Shown piece by piece: positions 9,601-15,954 of a DNA stretch of 38,196 nt. The DNA comes from Bacteroidota bacterium (GTDB lineage Bacteria; Bacteroidota; Bacteroidia; Sphingobacteriales; Sphingobacteriaceae). The notes below the pieces were generated by a model, which saw only the letters and a program-made list of their open reading frames with translations, was not told the DNA's origin and made no database searches. The stretch spans positions 1 through 38,196 of the forward strand of contig JAFDZL010000439.1 of NCBI GenBank assembly GCA_018266935.1, written 5' to 3'. The position numbers and the translations under genes are program-made. The number at the start of each line of letters is the position of its first letter. Positions within the stretch are counted from its first letter, which is position 1.

Positions 9601-10231
9601 TGACATCGGCTCGTCGGGTCTCGATCACGTTTTATCCACCGGGCGCAATGTGAATGTATTGGTGCTGGATACCGAAGTCTATTCCAACACCGGCGGGCAA
9701 ATGTCCAAAGCCACCCCGACGGGGGCTACCGCTAAATTCGCGGCCTCAGGCAAAAGGGTAGGCAAAAAAGACCTGGCCCTGCAAGCCATATCGTACGGCA
9801 ATGTGTATGTCGCACAGGTAGCCATGGGAGCCAATCCGCAGCAAACCCTGCTGGCCATGCGCGAAGCCGCCGCTTACGACGGTCCGTCACTTGTTTTGGC
9901 TTACGCGCACTGCATAGCGCACGGCATCGACATGGAAAAAGGGCTGGATCAGCAGAAGCTAGCTACGGATAGCGGTTATTGGCCGCTGATCAGGTATAAC
10001 CCCGCTTTGCGCGAGGCCGGTAAAAATCCTTTTGTACTGGATTCGCCGCGGCCAACCGTCGCATTTGGTGATTATGCACGAAATGAACTGCGTTATACCG
10101 CCCTGGAGGCAAATCATCCGGAGGAGGCCGCTCATTTGCTCAAAGTAGCGCAGGAGCAGGTCAACCTTCGCTGGAAAACCTACGAGAATATGGCCGAATG
10201 GCGTGCAGAAGAATTTATGCCCGTAGGTTAG
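6659..10231 (+). CDS. nifJ: Pyruvate:ferredoxin (flavodoxin) oxidoreductase
   Basis: A 1190-residue single-chain PFOR of normal length that converts pyruvate and CoA to acetyl-CoA and CO2 with reduction of ferredoxin. The substrate segment YPITPAS is near residue 35. The two-cluster ferredoxin domain is C697-C700-C703-C707 and C753-C756-C759-C763. The TPP domain has the proximal cluster ligands C826, C829, C854 and C1085, and the TPP/Mg motif GD977GW with a downstream NTGGQMSKATP segment. All expected ligands are present, so it should be functional. It starts 24 nt after the GltD-like gene and is followed on the same strand by the transhydrogenase genes. PFOR is oxygen-sensitive in many organisms, so its presence in a presumed aerobe suggests use under low oxygen. 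Confidence 0.95.
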   Translation: MSGKIPVAATLDGNEAVAYVAYRTNEVCAIYPITPASTMAEFADEWSSAGKTNIWGNVPEVIEMQSEGGAAGVVHGSLQTGALTTTFTASQGLLLMLPNMYKIAGELTSTVFHVAARSLAAQALSIFGDHQDVMAARTTGFAMLSSASVQEAHDMALISQAATLKARIPFIHFFDGFRTSHEINKIKLLSDEQIGAMIDNDLVYAHRARSLNPDRPFIRGTAQNPDVYFQARETVNPYYEATPAIVQDAMNKFGDLTGRSYRIFDYAGDPDAERLIVVMGSGAETVKETVKELQAAGEKVGVIHVRLFRPFSLEHFLSALPKTVHKIAVLDRTKEAGAGGEPLYQDIITALFSAFNEGRISVLPKIVGGRYGLSSKEFTPAMVKAVFDELRSETPKNRFTIGINDDVSKTSLPFDPAFNIEPADRVCALFFGLGADGTVGANKNSIKIIGEGTDLHAQGYFVYDSKKSGAQTVSHLRFGKDPIHAPYLIEQADFIACHKFNFVDKIDMLRYAKPGATFLLNSPYDRDEVWDTLPRAVQEQIIAKKLKVHVIDASKVAEAAGLGSRINTVMQTCFFALSGVLPFEEAINQIKKAIRKSYKAKGEAVVLKNFKVVDDSLAHLYEIKVPANASGTSSISGALPDGMPEFVKDVTSVLLAGYGDSLPVSKLPIDGTYPSGTSKWEKRNISDDVAVWEADSCIQCGNCSFVCPHSVIRSKFYHKDHLGNAPVQFRSAPINARGFPETRYTLQVYFEDCTGCNLCAQACPVIIPGEGNKKAINLQPKPDAATERENIRFFEQLPVNDRSAVDFSSVRGAQFLEPLFEFSGACAGCGETPYIKVLTQLFGDRLLVANATGCSSIYGGNLPTTPWTVNKDNKGPAWSNSLFEDNAEFGLGMRVSADKQLSIAKALVEELRPLLGAGLTDDLLHAPQQLESQIARQRGRVAELKSRLAQMDEPLAAKLLSVADQLVERSVWLIGGDGWAYDIGSSGLDHVLSTGRNVNVLVLDTEVYSNTGGQMSKATPTGATAKFAASGKRVGKKDLALQAISYGNVYVAQVAMGANPQQTLLAMREAAAYDGPSLVLAYAHCIAHGIDMEKGLDQQKLATDSGYWPLIRYNPALREAGKNPFVLDSPRPTVAFGDYARNELRYTALEANHPEEAAHLLKVAQEQVNLRWKTYENMAEWRAEEFMPVG

Positions 10232-10310
10232 GCCATTGTAAAGAAACCGACACAATGAAAAAGACAACAAAAATTGGTATAACTTACGTAAACATTTAAA
10301 GAAGGAAAGT

Positions 10311-10367
10311 ATGAGAAATCGCCCGCCAGCTTTCCGTTTGACACGTCTAATCAGTTTACTATGGTAA
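10311..10367 (+). CDS. Possible 18-residue leader peptide overlapping the pntA start
   Basis: A short frame beginning with MRNRPPAFRL, preceded by GAAGGAAAGT, which is a better ribosome-binding site than most in this window. Its stop TAA (10365-10367) lies just inside the transhydrogenase gene that starts at 10361, so translation could be coupled. A 14-codon frame beginning MKKTTKIG (10255-10299) precedes it. No conservation can be checked here, and both may be chance frames. Confidence 0.2.
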   Translation: MRNRPPAFRLTRLISLLW

Positions 10368-11509
10368 TAGGTATTTTAAAAGAACCATCTTTTGAGTCGA
10401 GGGTCTCCATGCTCGCCGCCGAGGTCGCGGCTTTAACGAAATCGGGGCAGGTTGTTTGGGTAGAAAAAGATGCCGGGCTTAGGGCCTTTTGCGTTGATGA
10501 AGACTACCGGGCAAGCGGCGCGGAGATCAGGTCGCGGAATGAAATTTTAAAGGAAGCCGACATCCTGTTGGGTATCCACGGCGATTGCCTCAGCGCCGCA
10601 AAAAACAAGACATTTATTGGCGTTTATTCGCCCCTGTACCATCTTGAAGAGATAGATGGCTGGGCGCAGCAGGGCAACACGGTATTCAGCCTCGACTTGC
10701 TGCCGCGCACCACCCGGGCGCAAAGCATGGATGTGCTGAGCTCGCAGGCCAGCATTGCCGGATATAAAGCCGCGCTGATGGCCGCTTGTACTTATGCCCG
10801 TTATTTCCCGATGATGATGACCGCCGCAGGCAGTATTGCGCCGGCCAAGGTATTGATCATCGGCGCCGGCGTGGCGGGTCTGCAGGCCGTTGCTACATGC
10901 CGCAAGCTTGGGTCGGTGGTGGAGGTGTTTGACACCCGCCCGGCAGCCAAAGAAGAGGTGCTGAGCCTGGGCGCGAAATTCGTAGAAGTGGAGGGCGCAG
11001 CCGATGCATCTAAAGCAGGCGGTTATGCCGTCGATCAAAGCGCAGAGTTCAAGGAACGGCAAAAACAAAGGATCGCCGAAAGCATCAAAAAGGCGGATAT
11101 CGTGATCACCACGGCGCAGATATTCGGCAAAAAGGCCCCGGTCGTTATCACCAAAGAAATGATCACTACCATGCGCGCCGGATCGCTCATCATCGACCTG
11201 GCTGCGGCGACAGGCGGGAATACCGAAGTGACCAAAGACAATGCCGAGGTGGTTGCGGGCAATGTCACCATCATCGGAAATTCAAACCTCGCCGCTGCGA
11301 TGCCGTCCGACGCCAGCAAGCTGTACGGCCGCAACGTGCTGAACTTCCTCAAGCTGCTGATCAGTAAGGATGGCAGTCTTGAACTCAATCTTGCGGATGA
11401 CATCATCAGCAGCGCTTGTGTAATCAAAGGGGAGGAAGTTATTTCACCAATAGTCAAAAAGAACATGGTCCATGGAAACGTTACTCAACTTCATCCAGAG
11501 CAATATTGA
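10361..11509 (+). CDS. pntAA: NAD(P) transhydrogenase, alpha-1 subunit (NAD-binding domain I)
   Basis: A 382-residue soluble NAD(H)-binding subunit of the proton-translocating transhydrogenase, in the split-alpha form. It has an N-terminal alanine-dehydrogenase-like half, the TRAQSMDVLSSQA segment at about 118-130, and the Rossmann motif GAGVAG at 168-173 followed by VFDTRP. The C-terminal part contains ITTAQIFGKKAP and the LAAATGGN loop, both family hallmarks. It is followed by the short membrane subunit, overlapping by 38 nt, and by the beta subunit, making a complete three-gene transhydrogenase. A 129-nt gap with two mini-frames separates it from nifJ, so it may have its own promoter. Confidence 0.93.
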   Translation: MVIGILKEPSFESRVSMLAAEVAALTKSGQVVWVEKDAGLRAFCVDEDYRASGAEIRSRNEILKEADILLGIHGDCLSAAKNKTFIGVYSPLYHLEEIDGWAQQGNTVFSLDLLPRTTRAQSMDVLSSQASIAGYKAALMAACTYARYFPMMMTAAGSIAPAKVLIIGAGVAGLQAVATCRKLGSVVEVFDTRPAAKEEVLSLGAKFVEVEGAADASKAGGYAVDQSAEFKERQKQRIAESIKKADIVITTAQIFGKKAPVVITKEMITTMRAGSLIIDLAAATGGNTEVTKDNAEVVAGNVTIIGNSNLAAAMPSDASKLYGRNVLNFLKLLISKDGSLELNLADDIISSACVIKGEEVISPIVKKNMVHGNVTQLHPEQY

Positions 11510-11810
11510 ACTGCTGTACGTCGTCATTCTTTCTTTTTTCTTAGGGATTGAAGTGATCTCGAGGGTGCCCTCGGTGCTGCATACGCCGTTAATGAGCGGC
11601 GCCAACGCTATTCACGGCGTCATCATCATCGGTTCCATCATCGTCATGGCCGAGACCTCGTCGGACAATTACCTGGTGCTTACGCTGGGTTTTATCGCCG
11701 TCATCGTCGGTACCATCAATGTCGTCGGCGGTTTTGTGGTGACGGACCGTATGCTGGAGATGTTTAAGACAGATAAAGACGCTGCACAGAAACGAACAAA
11801 GAACAACTGA
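11472..11810 (+). CDS. pntAB: NAD(P) transhydrogenase, alpha-2 subunit (membrane part)
   Basis: A 112-residue membrane protein with about three hydrophobic helices (near residues 13-28, 48-62 and 68-90). It supplies the alpha part of the membrane domain of transhydrogenase. The segment VPSVLHTPLMSGANAIHG at about 33-50 is the conserved loop of this subunit. The chosen ATG lies inside the end of pntAA (38-nt overlap), and no later Met gives a full first helix. pntB starts right after its stop. Confidence 0.9.
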   Translation: METLLNFIQSNIELLYVVILSFFLGIEVISRVPSVLHTPLMSGANAIHGVIIIGSIIVMAETSSDNYLVLTLGFIAVIVGTINVVGGFVVTDRMLEMFKTDKDAAQKRTKNN

Positions 11811-11811
11811 T

Positions 11812-13206
11812 ATGCAATCCAATATCCTCGCCGTCTGCTACCTTATCGGCTCCGTATCATTCATCATCGGGCTTAAGCTATTATCGCACCCTGCAACGGC
11901 CCGCCGGGGAAACATGGTATCCGCGGCCGGAATGGGCATCGCTATTCTCGGCACCCTTTTTCTGTATAAACCGGAGGGAGGCTCTTTTCATAATTACGGA
12001 TGGATAGCCGGCGCCATAGTTATCGGAACGGTTATCGGTTCGCTGTCTGCACGCAGGGTAAAAATGACGGCGATGCCCGAAATGGTCAGCCTGTTCAACG
12101 GTATGGGCGGCTTATGCGCGGCGCTGATTTCCATCGTCGAGTTCGGCCATATCGCGCAGGATCATTCGGATATGCACGTACTGTCCATCATCGCCGGCAT
12201 GGTTATCGGTTCTGTTTCCTTCGCGGGCAGCATGATCGCCTATGGCAAACTCAGCGGCAAAATAAAGGACCGCACCTTCCGGGGGCAGCATATTTTTAAC
12301 CTGGTCATCTTATTCACCATACTGGTTTTGGGCGCGGTGGTTGTGGGCAGCGGCGGCGCGTCGCCGGTGGTTATTTTCTACGGCATCCTGGGCCTGTCCG
12401 CCTGTTATGGCGTTATGTTCGTGATGCCTATCGGCGGAGCGGATATGCCGGTAGTTATATCGTTACTAAACTCCTTTACCGGTATCGCAACGGCCTGCGC
12501 CGGTTTCCTGTACAACAACCAGGTGATGCTCACCGGCGGTATCCTGGTAGGCTCGGCCGGCGCTATCCTCACCATCCTCATGTGCAAAGCCATGAACCGT
12601 TCGCTGAAAAATGTGCTCATAGGCTCATTCGGCGGTACGGTTGCTTCTGCCGAACACGCCGCGGGCGAGCAGGGCGCCTATAAAGAGATCAGCGTAAACG
12701 ACACGGCCATGGTTATGAACTACGCGCACAAGGTCATCATCGTACCCGGCTATGGTCTTGCCGTAGCCCAGGCGCAGCATAGCTGTCACGAGCTCGAAAA
12801 ATTGTTACGTAGTAACGGCGTCGAGGTAAAATACGCGATACACCCGGTGGCGGGGCGTATGCCGGGCCACATGAATGTGTTATTGGCCGAAGCCGACGTA
12901 TCCTACGAAGACTTACTTGAACTTGAACCTGCCAACGAGGAATTTGGCACCGCCGACGCGGTACTGATCCTCGGGGCGAACGACGTGGTGAACCCGGCTG
13001 CGGAAGACGACCCGGCCAGCCCCATCTACGGCATGCCCGTGCTGGAGGTGTGGAAGTCGAAGCTCGTGATCGTGAACAAGCGCAGCATGCGCCCGGGATA
13101 CGCAGGCATCGACAACGAACTCTTTTTCCGCCCCAACACCTCCATGTTGTTCGGCGACGCCAAAGGCGTTTTACAGCACTTAGCGGGTGAGATCAAGGAG
13201 TTGTAA
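11812..13206 (+). CDS. pntB: NAD(P) transhydrogenase, beta subunit
   Basis: 464 residues with about nine hydrophobic segments in the first 270 residues, followed by the soluble NADP(H)-binding domain III. The latter shows KVIIVPGYGLAVAQAQH near 305-321, the GRMPGHMNVLLAEA loop at about 344-357 and the GANDVVNPAAEDDP segment near 383-396. It uses the proton gradient to drive hydride transfer between NADH and NADP. Next to the PFOR and GltD-like genes it would balance the NADH and NADPH pools produced from pyruvate oxidation. No clear terminator is seen after it. Confidence 0.95.
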   Translation: MQSNILAVCYLIGSVSFIIGLKLLSHPATARRGNMVSAAGMGIAILGTLFLYKPEGGSFHNYGWIAGAIVIGTVIGSLSARRVKMTAMPEMVSLFNGMGGLCAALISIVEFGHIAQDHSDMHVLSIIAGMVIGSVSFAGSMIAYGKLSGKIKDRTFRGQHIFNLVILFTILVLGAVVVGSGGASPVVIFYGILGLSACYGVMFVMPIGGADMPVVISLLNSFTGIATACAGFLYNNQVMLTGGILVGSAGAILTILMCKAMNRSLKNVLIGSFGGTVASAEHAAGEQGAYKEISVNDTAMVMNYAHKVIIVPGYGLAVAQAQHSCHELEKLLRSNGVEVKYAIHPVAGRMPGHMNVLLAEADVSYEDLLELEPANEEFGTADAVLILGANDVVNPAAEDDPASPIYGMPVLEVWKSKLVIVNKRSMRPGYAGIDNELFFRPNTSMLFGDAKGVLQHLAGEIKEL

Positions 13207-13284
13207 GGGCGCTTATTTCAACACTTCATCACGGTTGGTTTTGCAAATGCCCGTAGAGTGCTATTATTATAATTGAATTATTAG

Positions 13285-13292
13285 TAAATTTG
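13285..13292 (+). promoter_or_regulatory. TAnnTTTG promoter element before the antitoxin-like gene
   Basis: TAAATTTG is a perfect match to the Bacteroidota -7 box and lies only 5 nt before the ATG at 13298, so the transcript would be essentially leaderless. The -33 region is AT-rich without a clear TTTG. Confidence 0.45.
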
Positions 13293-13297
13293 AGCTA

Positions 13298-13534
13298 ATG
13301 ATACGTACTATCTTAAAATCCGAAAAGAATAGCCTAACGCTTAAATTGCCCGATGATCTGGTTGGAAAGCTGATCGAGGTGATCGCTTTCCCTATTGAAG
13401 ATGCAAAGGATAATTTAATGGACGTGTCCACAAAAGAAGAGCGCGTTGCCTTCTTAAAAGACAAGCTGAAAAATTTCACTTTCAACAGCGGAGGGTATAG
13501 GTTCGACCGCGACGAAGCGAACGACTATGAATAA
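13298..13534 (+). CDS. Antitoxin-like protein of a VapBC-type (PIN) pair
   Basis: A 78-residue protein. Its N-terminal half (LTLKLPDDLVGKLIEVIAF) resembles a swapped-hairpin DNA-binding domain. A charged linker follows, and the C-terminus GGYRFDRDEANDYE resembles the toxin-binding tail of antitoxins that precede PIN-domain toxins in Bacteroidota. The start of the expected PIN toxin overlaps its stop by 8 nt, which is the normal arrangement, but that toxin gene is reduced to 19 codons. The gene is therefore probably an orphan antitoxin. Assignment is by tail pattern and context, without a search. Confidence 0.55.
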   Translation: MIRTILKSEKNSLTLKLPDDLVGKLIEVIAFPIEDAKDNLMDVSTKEERVAFLKDKLKNFTFNSGGYRFDRDEANDYE

Positions 13535-13586
13535 AATAGCCGTCGATACCAAGCAACTTAAAATCGTGAATCCTTTTAGTGCTTAG
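13527..13586 (+). pseudogene. PIN-domain toxin remnant (first and last codons only)
   Basis: Translation MNKIAVDTKQLKIVNPFSA, then stop. The first eight residues are the usual start of a PIN toxin (…DTN in active enzymes), in the expected overlap with the antitoxin. The rest, QLKIVNPF, looks like the usual C-terminal strand of the same family. The simplest reading is an in-frame internal deletion of roughly 110 codons that removed the acidic active site. Confidence 0.5.
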
Positions 13587-13616
13587 GCAGCGACATCCCT
13601 GCCAACTGCCCACTTA

Positions 13617-13635
13617 TCCCGATGGCTAATCGGGA
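13617..13635. terminator. Hairpin between the toxin remnant and dinD
   Basis: TCCCGAT-ggcta-ATCGGGA, a perfect 7-bp stem with a 5-nt loop between convergent genes. A T-rich stretch follows on the plus strand (from 13649, overlapping the end of dinD). It may work as a terminator for either direction, but no run is immediately adjacent. Confidence 0.4.
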
Positions 13636-13646
13636 CACATACCCGT

Positions 13647-14489
13647 CTATTTTTTCTTTTTCCCCTTAGTTTCCTTTAGGATTTGTTTATCTCCGCTTTC
13701 GAATTTTCGCTGGACTTTTTTCAGGTCTTCGCCCGCGGGCAGATTTTCGGGCCTGATGCCTCTTTGCAAAAGCATTTCGCGTACCGCGGCGCTGTTATCA
13801 ATGTGTTCCTTTTCGATAGGGTTATGACCTTTCAAGTCTTTACTTTGCACATTCAATCCCGTCATCTCCGCGGCCAGATCCTTAGCCTTTATGCTGATGG
13901 TAGGCAAAAAATCAGCAAGCGGTCGGTTATCGGGCATACCCATTTTCCTTTTCAGTTGCTGTGTGGATAATCTGAATAAAGCCTGATCGCCTTTTGAACG
14001 GATTATGGCAAAACCCTGGTTATCCACGCCCCGTTCATACAAAATACCTGAAAGTTGTCTTTCGGTTTGGCTTAATTTTTCACGCGCTTTCACCCGTTCA
14101 TAGTCCAGCAGCCGTTGCTCAATTATTTCAGCACGGCGCGTCTGCACCGCAAAGTAGTTTTGCGCGAAGGCTATTTGTGGCTTGCGGCTGTCGCCATTTT
14201 GAGCAACCAGGTAGCAGGCATAACGGGTTAAGGCAATGTCATCAATCGACCTTTCTGTTTTGGAGCCTATTTCAACCATTTTCCTGACGTCAGGAAAATG
14301 GTCTCCAATTTCTTCACCTGCATTTTTGCACGACTCTTTCGCTTTTTGGATCACTTTCTCAAAGTTTTCCCATTTGCTGTAGCCCAACAGTATTTGCAGG
14401 TCGCGCGCGCTCCAGCATTCAACCCCTTCAATTTCGGCAGCGGCCGATTCAAATAATGCAAACAGTTCTAAAATTTCTTCCTTCTTCAT
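13647..14489 (-). CDS. dinD: DinD-like DNA damage-inducible protein
   Basis: A 280-residue protein. The N-terminal BRO-N-like region contains [19 protein letters not shown], and the family's [20 protein letters not shown] segment lies near 81-100. The C-terminal half has the [21 protein letters not shown] motif and a very basic end (KGKKKK). E. coli DinD is SOS-induced and modulates RecA filaments. No obvious LexA-type box is seen upstream, so SOS control is not shown. DinD genes often travel on accessory regions, and here it lies between a toxin-antitoxin remnant and a restriction-type operon. Confidence 0.85.
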   Translation of the reverse strand: MKKEEILELFALFESAAAEIEGVECWSARDLQILLGYSKWENFEKVIQKAKESCKNAGEEIGDHFPDVRKMVEIGSKTERSIDDIALTRYACYLVAQNGDSRKPQIAFAQNYFAVQTRRAEIIEQRLLDYERVKAREKLSQTERQLSGILYERGVDNQGFAIIRSKGDQALFRLSTQQLKRKMGMPDNRPLADFLPTISIKAKDLAAEMTGLNVQSKDLKGHNPIEKEHIDNSAAVREMLLQRGIRPENLPAGEDLKKVQRKFESGDKQILKETKGKKKK

Positions 14490-14644
14490 ACCTATCCTGT
14501 ATTTTTAGTTGCCGATAGCCGCGCACAGCTAGCCTGGCCAGGTTTGGGAATGGGAATCTACGAGATTTATTTGTAAAAACTGAGGCTGGAAGCAATAGCC
14601 CGGAACCACGACCCATGATAAAAGATACCAGCTCTTATATACTG

Positions 14645-14698
14645 CAACCACTTCAACCTCTACAACCATTACAACCACTTCAACCTATCCAACGGCTA
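14645..14698. repeat. Six degenerate copies of a 9-nt word (CAACCnnTn)
   Basis: Units CAACCACTT, CAACCTCTA, CAACCATTA, CAACCACTT, CAACCTATC, CAACGGCTA in exact 9-nt register. It lies between dinD and the GIY-YIG gene. No long unique spacers occur, so it is not a CRISPR. The rest of the 14490-14754 spacer shows no gene. Confidence 0.75.
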
Positions 14699-14754
14699 CC
14701 TTGCATGCGAACCACAGGCCGGAAGGCTTGCAGGAGCGGGGCTGTTATCATAAT

Positions 14755-15954
14755 TTATTTAAATATTATTTTCTGATCATTAGTGTCATATCTATAATTA
14801 ACAATTTCACCCGATATTAATAACTCTATTGCTTCATTAATAACTTCCAATGGCACGATAAACCATTCTCTCGGTGTTATTCGGCGATTCTCTGTGTCAT
14901 ATATATCGATGTCTAAACAGGTTGCTCCAAAAAACCGGTGAATAAGATTTTCAAAACCGTGAGTATTAAGATTATAACAACGGTAGGTTGCAATTAATTC
15001 CACATCCGAAAAAAGATAGGTCGCTTCTTTTGATGCATTCTTAATACGTTCGCCGATGTTTGATATGGAAAAACCAATTTTATATAAATCTTTGAGCTGC
15101 GCGATCTGATAATTGGTCGATTTAGATTTTAGTATATAGACCCAGCCACTCTGAATGTCTTCTTCAGCAAGAAAATTTGAATTTTCAGAAAATTCAGTAA
15201 GATAGCTATCGGTTGGCTTGGTAATCAATCGGCCATCCTTTTGGAGGGCTTTGCCTAATGAGCGAAATAGTAAATTGGACTTTGTGCCATTTTCAAATAT
15301 CGTAACAGTACGTCCGTCAAGTTGCACGCGACCTCCAGTATTTACGCCCCTTAATTCTTGTTGAACCTCCGCCGACTCTAAATAAAGTAATAACCCATCT
15401 AAAAGATAAAAATTATCTGGTTGAAGGTTATTTTCAAGTTTATCGAATTTTTTGGTCCTCCTTTTACCATTTTTTAAATCTCGATGAACCTGCTGGAACA
15501 TTAAATCGTATTTTATGAAATCCTTTTCGGGAATCGGCTGTCTTTGTGCTATAAAATCAGTTTCGGCACGTTTATCTGGTCTCGGAGTATGTTTGAATTC
15601 AAATATTGATATATCACCATTGGTATTTAGAAGGCCTTCCTCATCATCGTTTAAGATATCACTAAAAGTCTTTTTCTCGATTTCTACATGGCCTAACAGG
15701 TTAAATCGGTCAAAGGGTTTTAGTAATTTCTTTTTTTCTTCATCGGCCCGAAAACCTTTCAATTTTGCCATCAAGTTATATTCTGACATGCTATCTTTTT
15801 CTGGTTCTCTACTATTTCTCTCAAAAAAAGAATTTATTTCTTCAAACGAATCAATTAAACGATCTTCATCCGTTTTGGTATTTGATGCTTTTTCATGCGG
15901 TTTTAATAAACCAAACTCGTCATCATTAAAAATATCATCGAGTGTTTTAGCCAT
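14755..15954 (-). CDS. GIY-YIG nuclease of a three-gene restriction-type operon
   Basis: 399 residues. The C-terminal third is a T5orf172-type GIY-YIG domain: VYI (272-274), YKIG (291-294), Arg303, Glu335 in FENLIHRFF, then REWF, so the catalytic residues are present. The N-terminal half is acidic and contains two copies of one motif, LDDIFNDDEFGLL (5-17) and FSDILNDDEEGLL (97-109), joined by a helical stretch. This could be a docking or dimerisation module. The middle region (about 180-245) is unassigned. Its start overlaps the helicase stop by 8 nt, so the two are translated together. It is the last gene of the operon and probably supplies the DNA cleavage activity, given the degenerate nuclease motif in the methyltransferase. 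Confidence 0.8.
   Translation of the reverse strand: MAKTLDDIFNDDEFGLLKPHEKASNTKTDEDRLIDSFEEINSFFERNSREPEKDSMSEYNLMAKLKGFRADEEKKKLLKPFDRFNLLGHVEIEKKTFSDILNDDEEGLLNTNGDISIFEFKHTPRPDKRAETDFIAQRQPIPEKDFIKYDLMFQQVHRDLKNGKRRTKKFDKLENNLQPDNFYLLDGLLLYLESAEVQQELRGVNTGGRVQLDGRTVTIFENGTKSNLLFRSLGKALQKDGRLITKPTDSYLTEFSENSNFLAEEDIQSGWVYILKSKSTNYQIAQLKDLYKIGFSISNIGERIKNASKEATYLFSDVELIATYRCYNLNTHGFENLIHRFFGATCLDIDIYDTENRRITPREWFIVPLEVINEAIELLISGEIVNYRYDTNDQKIIFK

Noticed and set aside
14645-14698. Possible CRISPR array because of regular repeats
   Set aside because: The unit is 9 nt with no unique spacers and no cas genes nearby.
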